This document shows positions 46,464 through 58,400 of a DNA stretch of 64,000 nt, one piece after another (the stretch's first letter is position 1; the number at the start of each line of letters is the position of its first letter). The position numbers and the translations under genes are program-made. The notes beneath the pieces are model-generated. The model was not told where the DNA came from. It ran no database searches and saw only the letters and a list, made by a program, of their open reading frames with translations. This stretch comes from Actinernus sp. WN-2022 (Eukaryota > Cnidaria > Anthozoa > Actiniaria > Actinernidae). Location: the NCBI GenBank assembly GCA_030867875.1, contig JAOWCC010001368.1:1798001-1862000 (forward strand). The letters are read 5' to 3'.

Positions 46464-49400
46464 CTAGAACAACAACACATTAAAGACACTTAAGATACAC
46501 TTCGTCACACGTACTAATTGTGTTCTATATCATAGAAACTGTTCGAGGCAGGTACAGCTTGATGGAACACAACAACATGCCAATAAAACGGTGTTTCTAT
46601 GCTGTTCATAATGTCAAGGGCTATGGCTGGAAGGAAAAAGCAAGCAAAGCAAATGTTTTGCCTAAAATGTAGAGTTACAACTGTCATATTATATAGCTAT
46701 TTATCATGCTCATGTAACATATTTTTATCAAGTCTCCAGTTTGTTGTTCGACACAGAGAAGACAATGAAATACAGACCAGTCAATTCAGTTATCATACTT
46801 ACATTCCGTTGCGTAACATAGCGAGAGCACAATCGCGGTGTACCTTGTGTGAGCAAGGTAATATCTGACAACCACTGAAGGCGTCCTATTTGGAAGAAAT
46901 AGACAACCATTGAGAAAACATTGATGAAGTTGACAGGTTAATCAGGCGATACTTTCTAGTTCCAATACTATACCTTACCAGGAGCGTCCATATGTACTAT
47001 ATCCGTGAGTCGGCGTATGACCGGATTGAGCTAAATTTAGAATATGTTTCCAGGGTAACTGCCTTCTGACTCCGCTGCGATCCGTGCACGCTTGCCGTCA
47101 TTATCGAGATTGAGAATGATCTATTATTCTTTGAAGTGATTTACTAACACTGCATTGTACTGAATATGGTTTGATTGGCTTCTCAAAGTGTGGGCACGAG
47201 AACTCCTGTGAGATATGTTCTAAATATAGCTCAATCCGATCATACGCTGACTCAGACTTAGTATGGAGATGGACGCTCCTGGTAATGGGCTCCTGACCTT
47301 ATCATCCATCGCATACTACCGACAAAGTTTGCAGATCAACTCTGACGTTTTTAAGTTCCAATACTCGGTACCTTACTCATCCATCGCATACTACTGACGA
47401 AGTTTGCAGATCAACTCTGACGTTTTTAAGTTCCAATACTCAGTACCTTACTCATCCATTGCATACTGGATCCTGACCCTTACCACATAAGCCTCTGGCT
47501 TCGGTTTGTCATGATTGTAACAATAATTCAATATGAATGGAATAAATTGTGAAAAAAAAATACTACTGACAAGGTTTGCAGATCAACTCTGACGTTTTTA
47601 AGTTCCAATACTATACCTTACTCATCCATTGCATACTACTGACAAAGTTTGCAGATCAACTCTGACGTTTTTAAGTTCCAATACTATACCTTACTCATCC
47701 ATTGCATACTACTGACAAAGTTTGCAGATCAACTCTGACGTTTTTAAGTTCCAATACTATACCTTACTAATCCATTGCATACTACTGACAAGGTTTGCAG
47801 ATCAACTCTGACGTTTTTAAGTTCCAATACTATACCTTACTCATCCATTTCATACTACTGACAAAGTTTGCAGATCAACTCTGACGTTTTTAAGTTCCAA
47901 TACTATACCTTACTCATCATTGCATACTACTGACAAAGTTTGCAGATCAACTCTGACGTTTTATAACTGGTGACGTCATAAAGACATCATAGATAATACT
48001 TTATACTCCTACTTTATATTGCTGTATTGCAGTTATGGAGGATGATCAGTTACTTTTCAATGCAATGTGGTATTTAGAGTTCACAGTAATGGAAATGAAC
48101 GCTAAACGGAACAAAGTTAGTAAATGTACTCACCTCAAGACAGATACAGCATTCGTCGTGTCCTGAGTCTGGCCGACATTTATGTTTGCCTCTCAGTCTC
48201 TTGTCCAGACAAACATTGCACACATCGCAATGAAACGATCTGTCCTTGTGAATACGACAGATACCACACGGTTGACAGTGGTACGGTGTCTTCTCCATGC
48301 CCGTATAATGCTTACATATTCCACAGAAATACTCAGACAGTTTGGTGTTACAGTTGGTACACGTGTGACTGTCCTCGTTGATCTCCTGCTCCGTGAGACA
48401 TACACGACACTGCAAATGTGTCGAATGTAAAGCCTTGGCTGAAGTATTCTCGCAGTTACCCGAACTATTATGACACCGATGACATGGATAGAAAACATCG
48501 CAGCATGGGAATTTGACGTGACACTTTCGTTTATAGTGCTCACAGGGCCATTCTATTGCAGACTCCTGTACTGGAAGACGTGCCGGCACGGGATGGGCTC
48601 CCTCCGATCCATTATTTTCACGCTCTTTTTGTTCCCTGTATCGCGTTCTTCGTTCTAATTCCTCCCTTTCTCTAGTCTCCCGCTCTTCTCTTGCCTCTGC
48701 AATCTCTCTTGCAGCACGTTCCCTCGCCTCGCGGTCATGCAGCAGTCGCTCAGTTTCTCGTGCCACACGTTCTCGAGCCTCGTTTTCTCGTATCTCACGC
48801 TCTTGTGCTTCACGCTCTCGCGCCTCTTGCTCCAAACGTTCATGTGCTTCCCTTTCCTTCACAAAACGACCCATCGTGGAACAAAGTGATGCTATAGTCT
48901 CTTCCAGAGATTTCAAAGAATCTTCGTCTGCAGTCTTGTAGGATTCTAAGCTGGATAAGCTGTGCATAGAATCGGTGTTAGTACTGTTTTTTACATTCGT
49001 CAAATCATCTGTAAATCCCTGCGCTGCATCTGCCGCTAATACAACTACTTCTTCATTAGAATCTGGAACTGACGAGCATTGCTTGTTTTCACTTAACGTA
49101 TTTAATGCTGTGGTTGTTTCACAAGATTGGTTTGGCAATGGACTTTGGGGAAGGTTTTGACCAACACAAGGTCCACCAAGTTCACTGTTTGGATTTGTCC
49201 TGTCAACTAAGGCAGTCGATCCTTGACCACAAGTTGTGACCTCATCGAATTGACCCAGGCTTTTGGTAGTTTGTTCTTTGTCAACTTTACCCGTGATCCA
49301 ATACTTTTGTTTGGATGCCAGTGGAAGAGGTGATTTAGTCGTATTGTCAAAAGCATGACATGAGGGTATGTGCATTGGAGATACTGGCTGTCCAGACCTT

Positions 49401-52400
49401 ATTGCAGTTGGAGGTGCACTAGTAACACTACTTGATGTAAAGGAAACTGATGGACCAACCAATGGACTGGGACTTGACATGTAATGCGCAAACGATGCCA
49501 TCGGAGGAGGAGGCAAAGGAGAGATGGGACTTGATTTAAGAGCTGTGCCAACCGGCAGTGAAGGTGCACCATAGCTAGCATCCATTCCATGAACTAAAGT
49601 GTGATGTCTTCCCAATGGATAAGTAGTATGTGCCATCCCATGGTGCTGTAGCGGCTTAGCATTTACAGGTAGCGAGTAAAAAGAGTTAGGATCACCTCGG
49701 CTGCCTTCCTGGGTTTCACCGAGTGGGGTTAGGAAATGACCTAACCCAGTCACTATATAAGGACCTACTAGACTTGCATCGTGTGAATGGCGAGCAAGGA
49801 AGGAAGAACTAACACCCGAAGGAGGATCCATGTTCGGATGCATTGGTTGTTTAGGCCTTGCACCTTGTAACTGATAAGTATCAGGGTCATGTCTGTTAAG
49901 GGATCCACTGCTACTGCTTGATGATAATGAATGGGTATCTTCCCCATTCGTATGAGTCACATTTAACGTTTGTTTAATTTGATTAGCAGATATACTTAGT
50001 TGACTAGTTGATCCTTCTGTAATTGTTTCCAAAACTCTATGGGTCGTATTCCCAACAATAACATATCCATTACCTAAGCTCCTATTATCATTACTGGGAG
50101 GAGGATGTGTCGTGGTGACATGGCTGCTTACAGCGGCCCCACAGTCAGCCACCTCGCATTCAAGTTGTTCTCGTTCTTCTCTAAAGTCCAGTCCATTAAT
50201 ATTACCGTCACTAACATCTTGACGTTTGCCGTGATGGTTTTCACAACTCGAAATTAAACGCTTTCCACTGTTTTGTTCTCCGTCTGCAACCACTGACTCA
50301 CCAAACCCAGTCTGATGTTCTTCACTAGCTTGATCTCTTTGAGGCTTTTCTGAATTCGCAGGAGGCAAAGATAACAGACGTGCCACGTCTTGTTTACATT
50401 CTCTGCGTGTGTCTACCAAACTATGTCTGCTGTTCCCCTCTTCTTGAAGCTCTAAATTCGAGATCTTGTCACCACCTACTATCCCTTGTGCATTGCACCT
50501 ATCTAGAGTATAGCCCTCAATCATCTGCTGATCGATAATTTCTGTACACTTGTTTATGAAATTAATATCTAACGTACTTGCAGCGGATGTGCTCGATTCG
50601 CCCGTTTGACAATACTTTGGATTATCTTCTCCTTCAAGGGTTTCTTCAGTCTTAACTGAATTCAAATGTAACATAACGTTAATTATTGAGTTGTCAACAC
50701 ACTTTTCTGAAAATGAACCCTTTTCGTTGGTAGGATCTACAATGCTAATCAAATCTGTTTGTTTGCTTGAATCAAGACCGTGAATTGCTTCTGATGCATC
50801 AGTAATATCTTCAATGTGATCTCCCGCAGTGACAATGTCTCCTGAGTCAGCTCTGTCTTTTGGATCAAAATAGCATGATACAGGTCCATCACAAACATCT
50901 ATATCCTCCCTGTACTTGTCGTACCCCATTCCGTGGTTAAAACACTGGTTAACAAAATCTAAGGCCGGTTTCTTCTGATCCTCCATATTTGTTACAGTAG
51001 AGGAGGAAACGCTTGACACATCAGTACAGTCTGTTACTATTTCCTCAGCTGCTCCTGACAGATCAACATCTTGTGCGGCATCTTGCTTTATACTCCACAT
51101 GTCTTTCCCTTTAGCTTTATATTCAGTGTCATCTTCTGTGAAAGACACGTTCGTAACAAGTGACTTGGTTAAAGACGAAACTTTAACTGTAGTTCTTAGG
51201 GAGATACCACATTCCTTCATGCTATCCTCCATATCATCCTCGATACCTGTAGTGTGTAACCGAAGTTCTTCATTGTCGTTTTTCTCTTCAACGAGCTGCA
51301 ACTCATCTTCAACCTTTAGTTTTGCTATAGCAGAGGATGCTTCTTTCGCAGCAGTAGGATGTTCCTCAAGATCTTTGTTCTCATGGATTTCTCGACAACT
51401 AGCATCCGAGTAAATTACCTTTTCATCTGCTGGAGGTTCTTGTCTTGCAGTGACATTACTCGAACCAGGAAGTGACGGGAATCGCCAGCTATTTCTTGTG
51501 GGGGTTGGCGATCCACCTGCGGTATCGGATGCAGTTTCCTTTGATTTACAAAATGGCTCTTCATTCAAGCGCTGACTGTTGTTTCTATCCACTTGTAAGG
51601 AAGGCCATGGCATGGTTCTCGCATTAGCTCCTGGACTCGGGGGTTCCTCCTGTGATTTAGAAGGTTCAAAACTTGCTCTACTGGCTACGCAATTATCACG
51701 TGAACTCTTGATCTCTTGACTTGATATCAGAGAACGTCCTTGGCGTGACAGTGCTCGAACTTTCTGCCTCTGAATGACTCCGGTCTCTGGTTCCTTGCTT
51801 ACATCTCCAAGCAAGGGGTGAAGGTATTCCTGAGGACTACTGCTCGACAACAATTCCTTGTCCAACACGTTATTGCTCACATTACTTTCGTCCTCTGTAT
51901 CATCTTTAGATTTAGCATTTTGGTGAGAAGTAGCTCTTAGTTTAGTTTGTGACTCAGTTTCGGTTATTTCAGACGACAGACCTGAAACAGATATTGAGTT
52001 ACCTGGAATGTTACTGTTCCCTGATGCAGAGCTTCGAAGACTTGTGTTACTTGAAGACATTCTTTCTCTTCTTTTATTCTCAAGCTCCATGGAAATCTGA
52101 AATTTTAACAAGTTTCTTTGGGCTTTGTCACGTTCGAACTGTGCACACCCAAACTCCTGAAGCATCACGCTTGATAGCTGATTAAAATTGAAACATAATT
52201 ACTGAAGATTGACTCTAAATTTTAAAATGTCATTTCAAAAGCAAGATTACTACTGTGAGAATTTCGGCCGCTTTTTAGACGGGCGTTAAAGTCCAGTCAA
52301 ACGGTTTCGACATCGGTTCAACATCGGTTCAACATCGGTTCAACATTTGTTGATCTTGAAACCATGTTAAGGCGGCTCGAAAGGGTTTTCCTGACCGTGC

Positions 52401-55400
52401 GGGAATGGTAACAGAACCTGCTGATGCGAAATATTTTGTGGCGCGAACTTTGTCATTATTTGTGGTAACAGTTTCAAAAGTATGTGGTGAACTAATTTCT
52501 TCATTTTTAGGAGACAAAACCATATAACTCCAAAGAGCGTGGAGACGGATTCTTAAAACATTCTCTTAGAAAATTTCATTTCCAAGCGCATAAACGATTA
52601 TTTCAAAGAATGCATACTTTTTCTTCTCAGATTAAAATAATGTACAAACTTTCAATTATGGCTTTCAGCTCACGGATTTTGATAAATTTATTTAAATATG
52701 GGGTTTGGTTTCCGAGGCCGCCATAGCAACCGTTATAATCGATAGTAGTTTTGATAAAGTAAGCCGCTTTAGTTATACCTCTTCCACGAGTTATGGAGCC
52801 TCAGAACACCAGCGGGGAAAATCAGCGGGGGAAATCAGTGGGTATACCAGCAGGAACACCAGTGGTACAACCGATTTTGAATCCATCAATGTTGAAACAG
52901 TTTGACTGGGGCTTAAGACAAGACTCCAGTAAATACGTCATAAAATAACTGAAATAAATAAAAAGAGTATAGTTACCTCATAATTCCCAGCCGCTGTCTG
53001 CACTCCTATCTCCGTCTGATGGGACTCTTTGATCATAACTTCCTCACTTCCATATTCAAGGCTCAGTGAGTTTGTTTGCCTGTGCTCTTCTGTTATCAAG
53101 GGCGACAGCTCCTCATTTAAAGCATTATCTTCTGTTTCATGTAGTGTAACAGCAGATGCCTCTGAGCGATCCACCATTGCGCAAACTCCAGTCAGCTGGT
53201 CACATGGTAACCCACAGTAGCTATCGGCTTGACTCCCGATTGTCTTGAAGTGTGCTGTTGTTGAAGACTGCAGCAATAGTCGAGCTTCTAATTCAGCAAA
53301 CCTCCCAAGAGTTTCCTTCGTTAGCTTTTTCGCTTCATTTATTTCAATCTGTTAAAGTACAAACGGTAAGTCAACCTATTTCAAGAATCGTCGTCACGGA
53401 AAAGCGGCAAAATAAATTTCGAGACGAAATGGATTATAGTTATAACTATTCAGCAATGCGGAATGGATAAACTACGCTGTGATTCGAAATCGATTCGTAG
53501 GAGACCATTAGCATTCGTCCTGAAGCTTTTGACCTAAAAAATAAACGACTTTCAGCCACAGCTTAATTCGGTCTGGATTATCCTCTGCCGTTTGTACGTG
53601 GCAACCTTTTCGAAATAGGTGTGACAACAACGACGAGTGAAAATTAAAACAGAAATTATGAACTGGAAGTGACGAGAACAAGAGTGAAAGAACACCGCTG
53701 ATAAGACACAATGATCGCGACAAATCTAACCGTTTATATGAAACCTGCGTTACTAGCGTTCAAAAAGTGTTAAATATTAATTCTCAGAGTTAAGTTAAGC
53801 TCAGGTAACTCAGTTTATTCTCACAGGGTGGCCCTCTCAGGTCGAAGGCTGATATTCAAAGGAGCCCAGTGAAAGAAGCAAATTGTGACTTCTGTTGATA
53901 AATTAGTTAGTTGTGGTCAGAAATTCTAAAGCTATATCCTACGATTCTACAAATTACCTCCTGTTGTTCGATTTTTTCTTTCAGCAGACGAACTTCTTCC
54001 TTTAAGTTGTCAGGGTCACGCTGTCCAGCGGTCTCCTCTAATTCTGACATGCTCTTGGAACATTCAGTGTTAGCAACTGCACACCAGGCGTCTGCCGAAC
54101 TTTGCGTCCACTCGACTTTAATATCACGTGAGCAGTCTTCCATCACGTGATCGACCAATTGCATGATAACGTCACTCGATCCCATCATAGAACACCTCAG
54201 ATACAGGTGACTGTTGCATTGCTGCACGTTTACCACACCTCTTGACGGACTCAAAAACAAGAACGAGCATTCTTTGTTGCTCATCCTATCTTCGACAATG
54301 CCTTCATGTTTCCTAAGACGAAGAACAAGTAACATATACAACGTAGTAGATTCCCAATCGTTATTGAACTTGTAACGGCTGTGACTAATGTAGGGTGACA
54401 CAACTTTCTGACTGAGATCAGGATCAGATCCTGGTAACGAGCCAGCATCATCACCCAAGAAGGCCAAGATGCACAGCGGTAGCAATTCAATGTGGTGGCG
54501 GAAGTCTTTGGACGACAACCGTGGCCTCACCTCGATGACCTGGAAACTCCTCTGTGGTAAGAGTGACGCACTCTCTTCCGTCGAACCACCAGCATCCTGT
54601 GTACGCCTCAATGACGTCACCAACGACATCTCCAACGTCTGTAAATAGCTCTGGTCGAGTTTACGGAGTTCATTGACATCCAAGATTCCTTTAGTTAAGC
54701 AAAAAATGAAATACTTGTCACAGCTGTTACTCGTAGTAACGTCTTTTGTCTCGTTGCAGGAAAATATTTCAAACAATGGCTGTGTGTCCTTATTGGCTGC
54801 TTCTTGGTTGACGTCACTGCTCGTGACGATGACGCATAAGACGACGTCACTCTCGCGCATGCGCAAAACGTGCCTGTTGAAATAACTGATGGGAAGGCCG
54901 TTAATGTTAATGTATTGTTCTTCGTTACTGGACAGGAACTCCTCTAGCATATTGCACGTTTTGAAGATGCTTTCCTTATCTTTTCGAAGTAAAGCTGTTG
55001 TGACAAGAACACAAACCGCTGCAGCCAGACAACACTCGTCGTCAGCAAACACATTCTGGCTTGTTTTACCTGCTTTTGACTGAGATATGGAGTCCATTGA
55101 CGCTTGTATGGCTCTAAGCTGGTCAAACATTAATCCACTTGCACTATCATTTGTACACTGTGCATCTGATATCGCGGCTTTAGTAGCCAAGGTGTCCATC
55201 AACGTTACTTCTGGATGTTTGTTAGTCTGGTGAATGACTGTTAACGTTTTTGCACACAAACTCCAGGACATTGCCCTGTCCACTTCCATCGCAGTAAAAG
55301 AGTATCTCATCCAAAAACGTTCAGCCAATTCTAGCTTCTGCAGTTTTGTTTCCATTTCTTCTAGTTTTTCCGTGTGATCTGGATGATGAAATTTCTTTCG

Positions 55401-58400
55401 GATTTCAGAAGCCTTTCTCGTATAAACTGTGGCTCCAGGGCCGTCAAATGTGCCGAGCATGACGTAACACGTTAGTAACACTGGGTGCTCATCAGTGAAA
55501 TCATGAAGGGTTACTTCTTCTACACGTCTTAGCGCTGTTTTTGCCATCTCAGTATCTTGTGCACGGAAGTTTTCTCCTATCGTCATAAGTAAAGATAGGG
55601 TAGAGACGTGGCATATGCCGAGCTCATTTCGTGATTCCTCCACAGCCATGTCAAGTAACAATCTCGCCTCACACCACTCCCCACGGTGACAAAGAATACG
55701 GCTTGACTCTTCAATAGCTGCAAACTTAAAGGAATCATACTCACCGTTAACGAAGAATAACTTCATTTTCGCAGCGTTAATCATTTCTCTCTCCAGGATG
55801 GATTGAGCTTCTTCTTTCTTTCCCTGTATGATAAAAACACGGCCAAGGCGGAGATACAACAGCCGTTTCACCGAGTCCTGTATCTCGATAGGAAGAGCGC
55901 TAAGATACTTAAATACATCCTGGATCCCTTCTTCACATTGGGCCCAGTTTCTTAGCTTGTAATGTGTATTTACATAATTCAGTGCAATGGTACCCCGAAG
56001 CAACGAGAGTACTTCGTCACGTGATAAGTAGTTATCTGTATCACGTAAATTAGTGCTTTGATCACATGGTTCTTGATTTTCATCACCAGACTCCTGATCT
56101 TCATCACTTATCTCACTGTGCATTTCACTAAAGTTTCCACCATTTCCACATGTGCTATAATTGCGTCTTACCACACCATTTTTGCCAAGTGCTCTGTACT
56201 TCCTGTTCAAACCTTCGAAGGTGGATATCGCTTTGGCATACTGCTCCTCCTTGAGTTGTACGCATGCGCGGTTAATCGCGATGATATCGCGTAATATTTC
56301 CTTTGCTCCCATCAAATGACGAGTCTTGCGGGCAGCAAAGTTGGTTACTCCCTCCAACTTTTGCTGTGCTTCGTTAAAACTCGTATGAGCATCAGTGCAC
56401 CGCCCTTGCATGGCTTGCGTACAACCAACATTATTCTTGATGATTGCGACTAAGACATCATAGCTTTGATCTAATGTCGTTCCTTTCTGGGATACTTTTA
56501 GGGCACTGGTGAAAAACCATAAGGCCAGATGGAATTCGGAAAGCTCAACAGCTATCGCCCCAGCATAGTTACAGAAAACTGCATATGGGTGGGCGTTAGG
56601 GAGGCACGTTGTGTCCCTTATGAGTAAGCCATGATGTAAGGCACGCGTTTGTGGAAGCCCGTTGCATTTTGAAGCTATTAATATCACGCAATTTATAACT
56701 TCTTGCCGCTCAAAAGATTCTGGATAAACGTCTTTCATGCAATCCCTGATTTTACGCAAGACTTTTCGACCTTTCGGACGTGAAGATCTTGTAAAATGGG
56801 TTACTTTGGTCAAGAGCTTCAGTATTTTAGAAGTAGTCTCAACATCACAGCCGGGATCACTTGAAACAGGCTCCTCGAAATATATCCCTGTAAAGAGTAA
56901 CGTAAAATTGTGTTGAACTTTAATCATATTAAACTTTATAATCTTTTTCATGTACTTCAAAACTTAAACTTGAACTTCAAATCAATGGGGGAATGATGAG
57001 CCTACACAAGGGTCTGCTTTTGTTATTTCTTAGCAAATAAAACCCATGACTAGTAAATACATTAGATGCAGAAGCCTCACGACCATTCTCGCCAGACAGA
57101 ATTCATTGTAGTGCATAGCAATTAGCGGAAATAGTAGGTACAGCAGTCTAGCTTCTCTCAAACAACACTGATCTTTTGAACTCTCAAGCAAGCAAGCAAA
57201 CGTGTGTCCAAAGTGAGACACATACATGTTTCTGTGATTAGTTGTTATGATAGCCTCCCCCGCAGCTCTTCTTAAGGGTTTTCTCCTACCTCCCTGACAA
57301 CACCGTACTTTTCTATCAGAGCACTGATTGGTTCTCCAATAATTCGCTGACTAATCACAACCCTCGGTTTCCCATCAACGTGCTCGGGATTTCCGGAAAT
57401 TCTCGAAGGGATTCCGATGTTTACCGTTCCTACGCTGATCGACCATACCTCAACACCGTGCAATTGACCTTATTCACAAAAGCATCAAAGAGAGGCCAGT
57501 TGCCCAGGAAGAGAAAAATCTACAGTTGAGGCAGGAAAATCACTGATTAGCTCTCTTCCCTTTTCCAATATTGATAATAACCAGTTGCTAAAACTTTCAT
57601 TCAACTCTAATACTAGAGTTCTATCATTATCCTATAATATCGATAATGAAATCTTGGCAAATCAACCTAGATTTCAAATCACGTCGTGCTTGAAGAATGT
57701 TCTTCAGCTTTCGACCTTTGACCCTGAAACTAATGTCCCATCAAAAATCAATTTTAGTTATTATACTTCTCACCGATTCCATAATTCTCCTGAAATTATA
57801 AATAGTTTTTCTGATATTAAATCTCTTTCTGTATTGCATTGTAACATTAGAAGTATTTGTGCCAATTATGCTTAGTGATCTTTGTCACAATTTTAATATA
57901 ATTGGGTTGTATCCAATGTATCAAATATAAATATTCCAGGATATGATTTTTTTCCTCAACCATCTCAGAGCAGAGCTGGAGGTTTCTATATTGACAATAA
58001 TATAAATTTTGATTTAAGAAATGATCTTAGCTCAACCTCAGTTGAGCAAGAATCTTTATGGATTGCAATAGGGATAATCGGCTAACTCTGTTTCCACCCA
58101 ATTCAGATCATGTGATGTAAACACACATTACTCTGGAGAATTGACTCTTTCAAAATTAATTTTATTCAGATAGGCATGACTGCATTATGATTAGAATGAA
58201 AAAGGAATAATTCCCCAGAGTAGCATTTGTTTACATCACCTGATCTGAAATGGGTGGCAACAGCGTCAGCCGATTACCTCTATTGAACATACAATTGATA
58301 AAAATGTATTATGTGCTGTTTTTTACATCCAAACTCTAATTTGGAACCTTTTTGTGTGTGCAATATTTGAATCAGGTTATTGAAAAAGTAAATAAGGAAT

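Noticed and set aside
57272..57463. Additional exon of the large E3 gene on the - strand
   Set aside because: The frame is open and ends at a GTAGGA word, but its phase does not fit exon 2 and exon 1 at 61213 fits without it.
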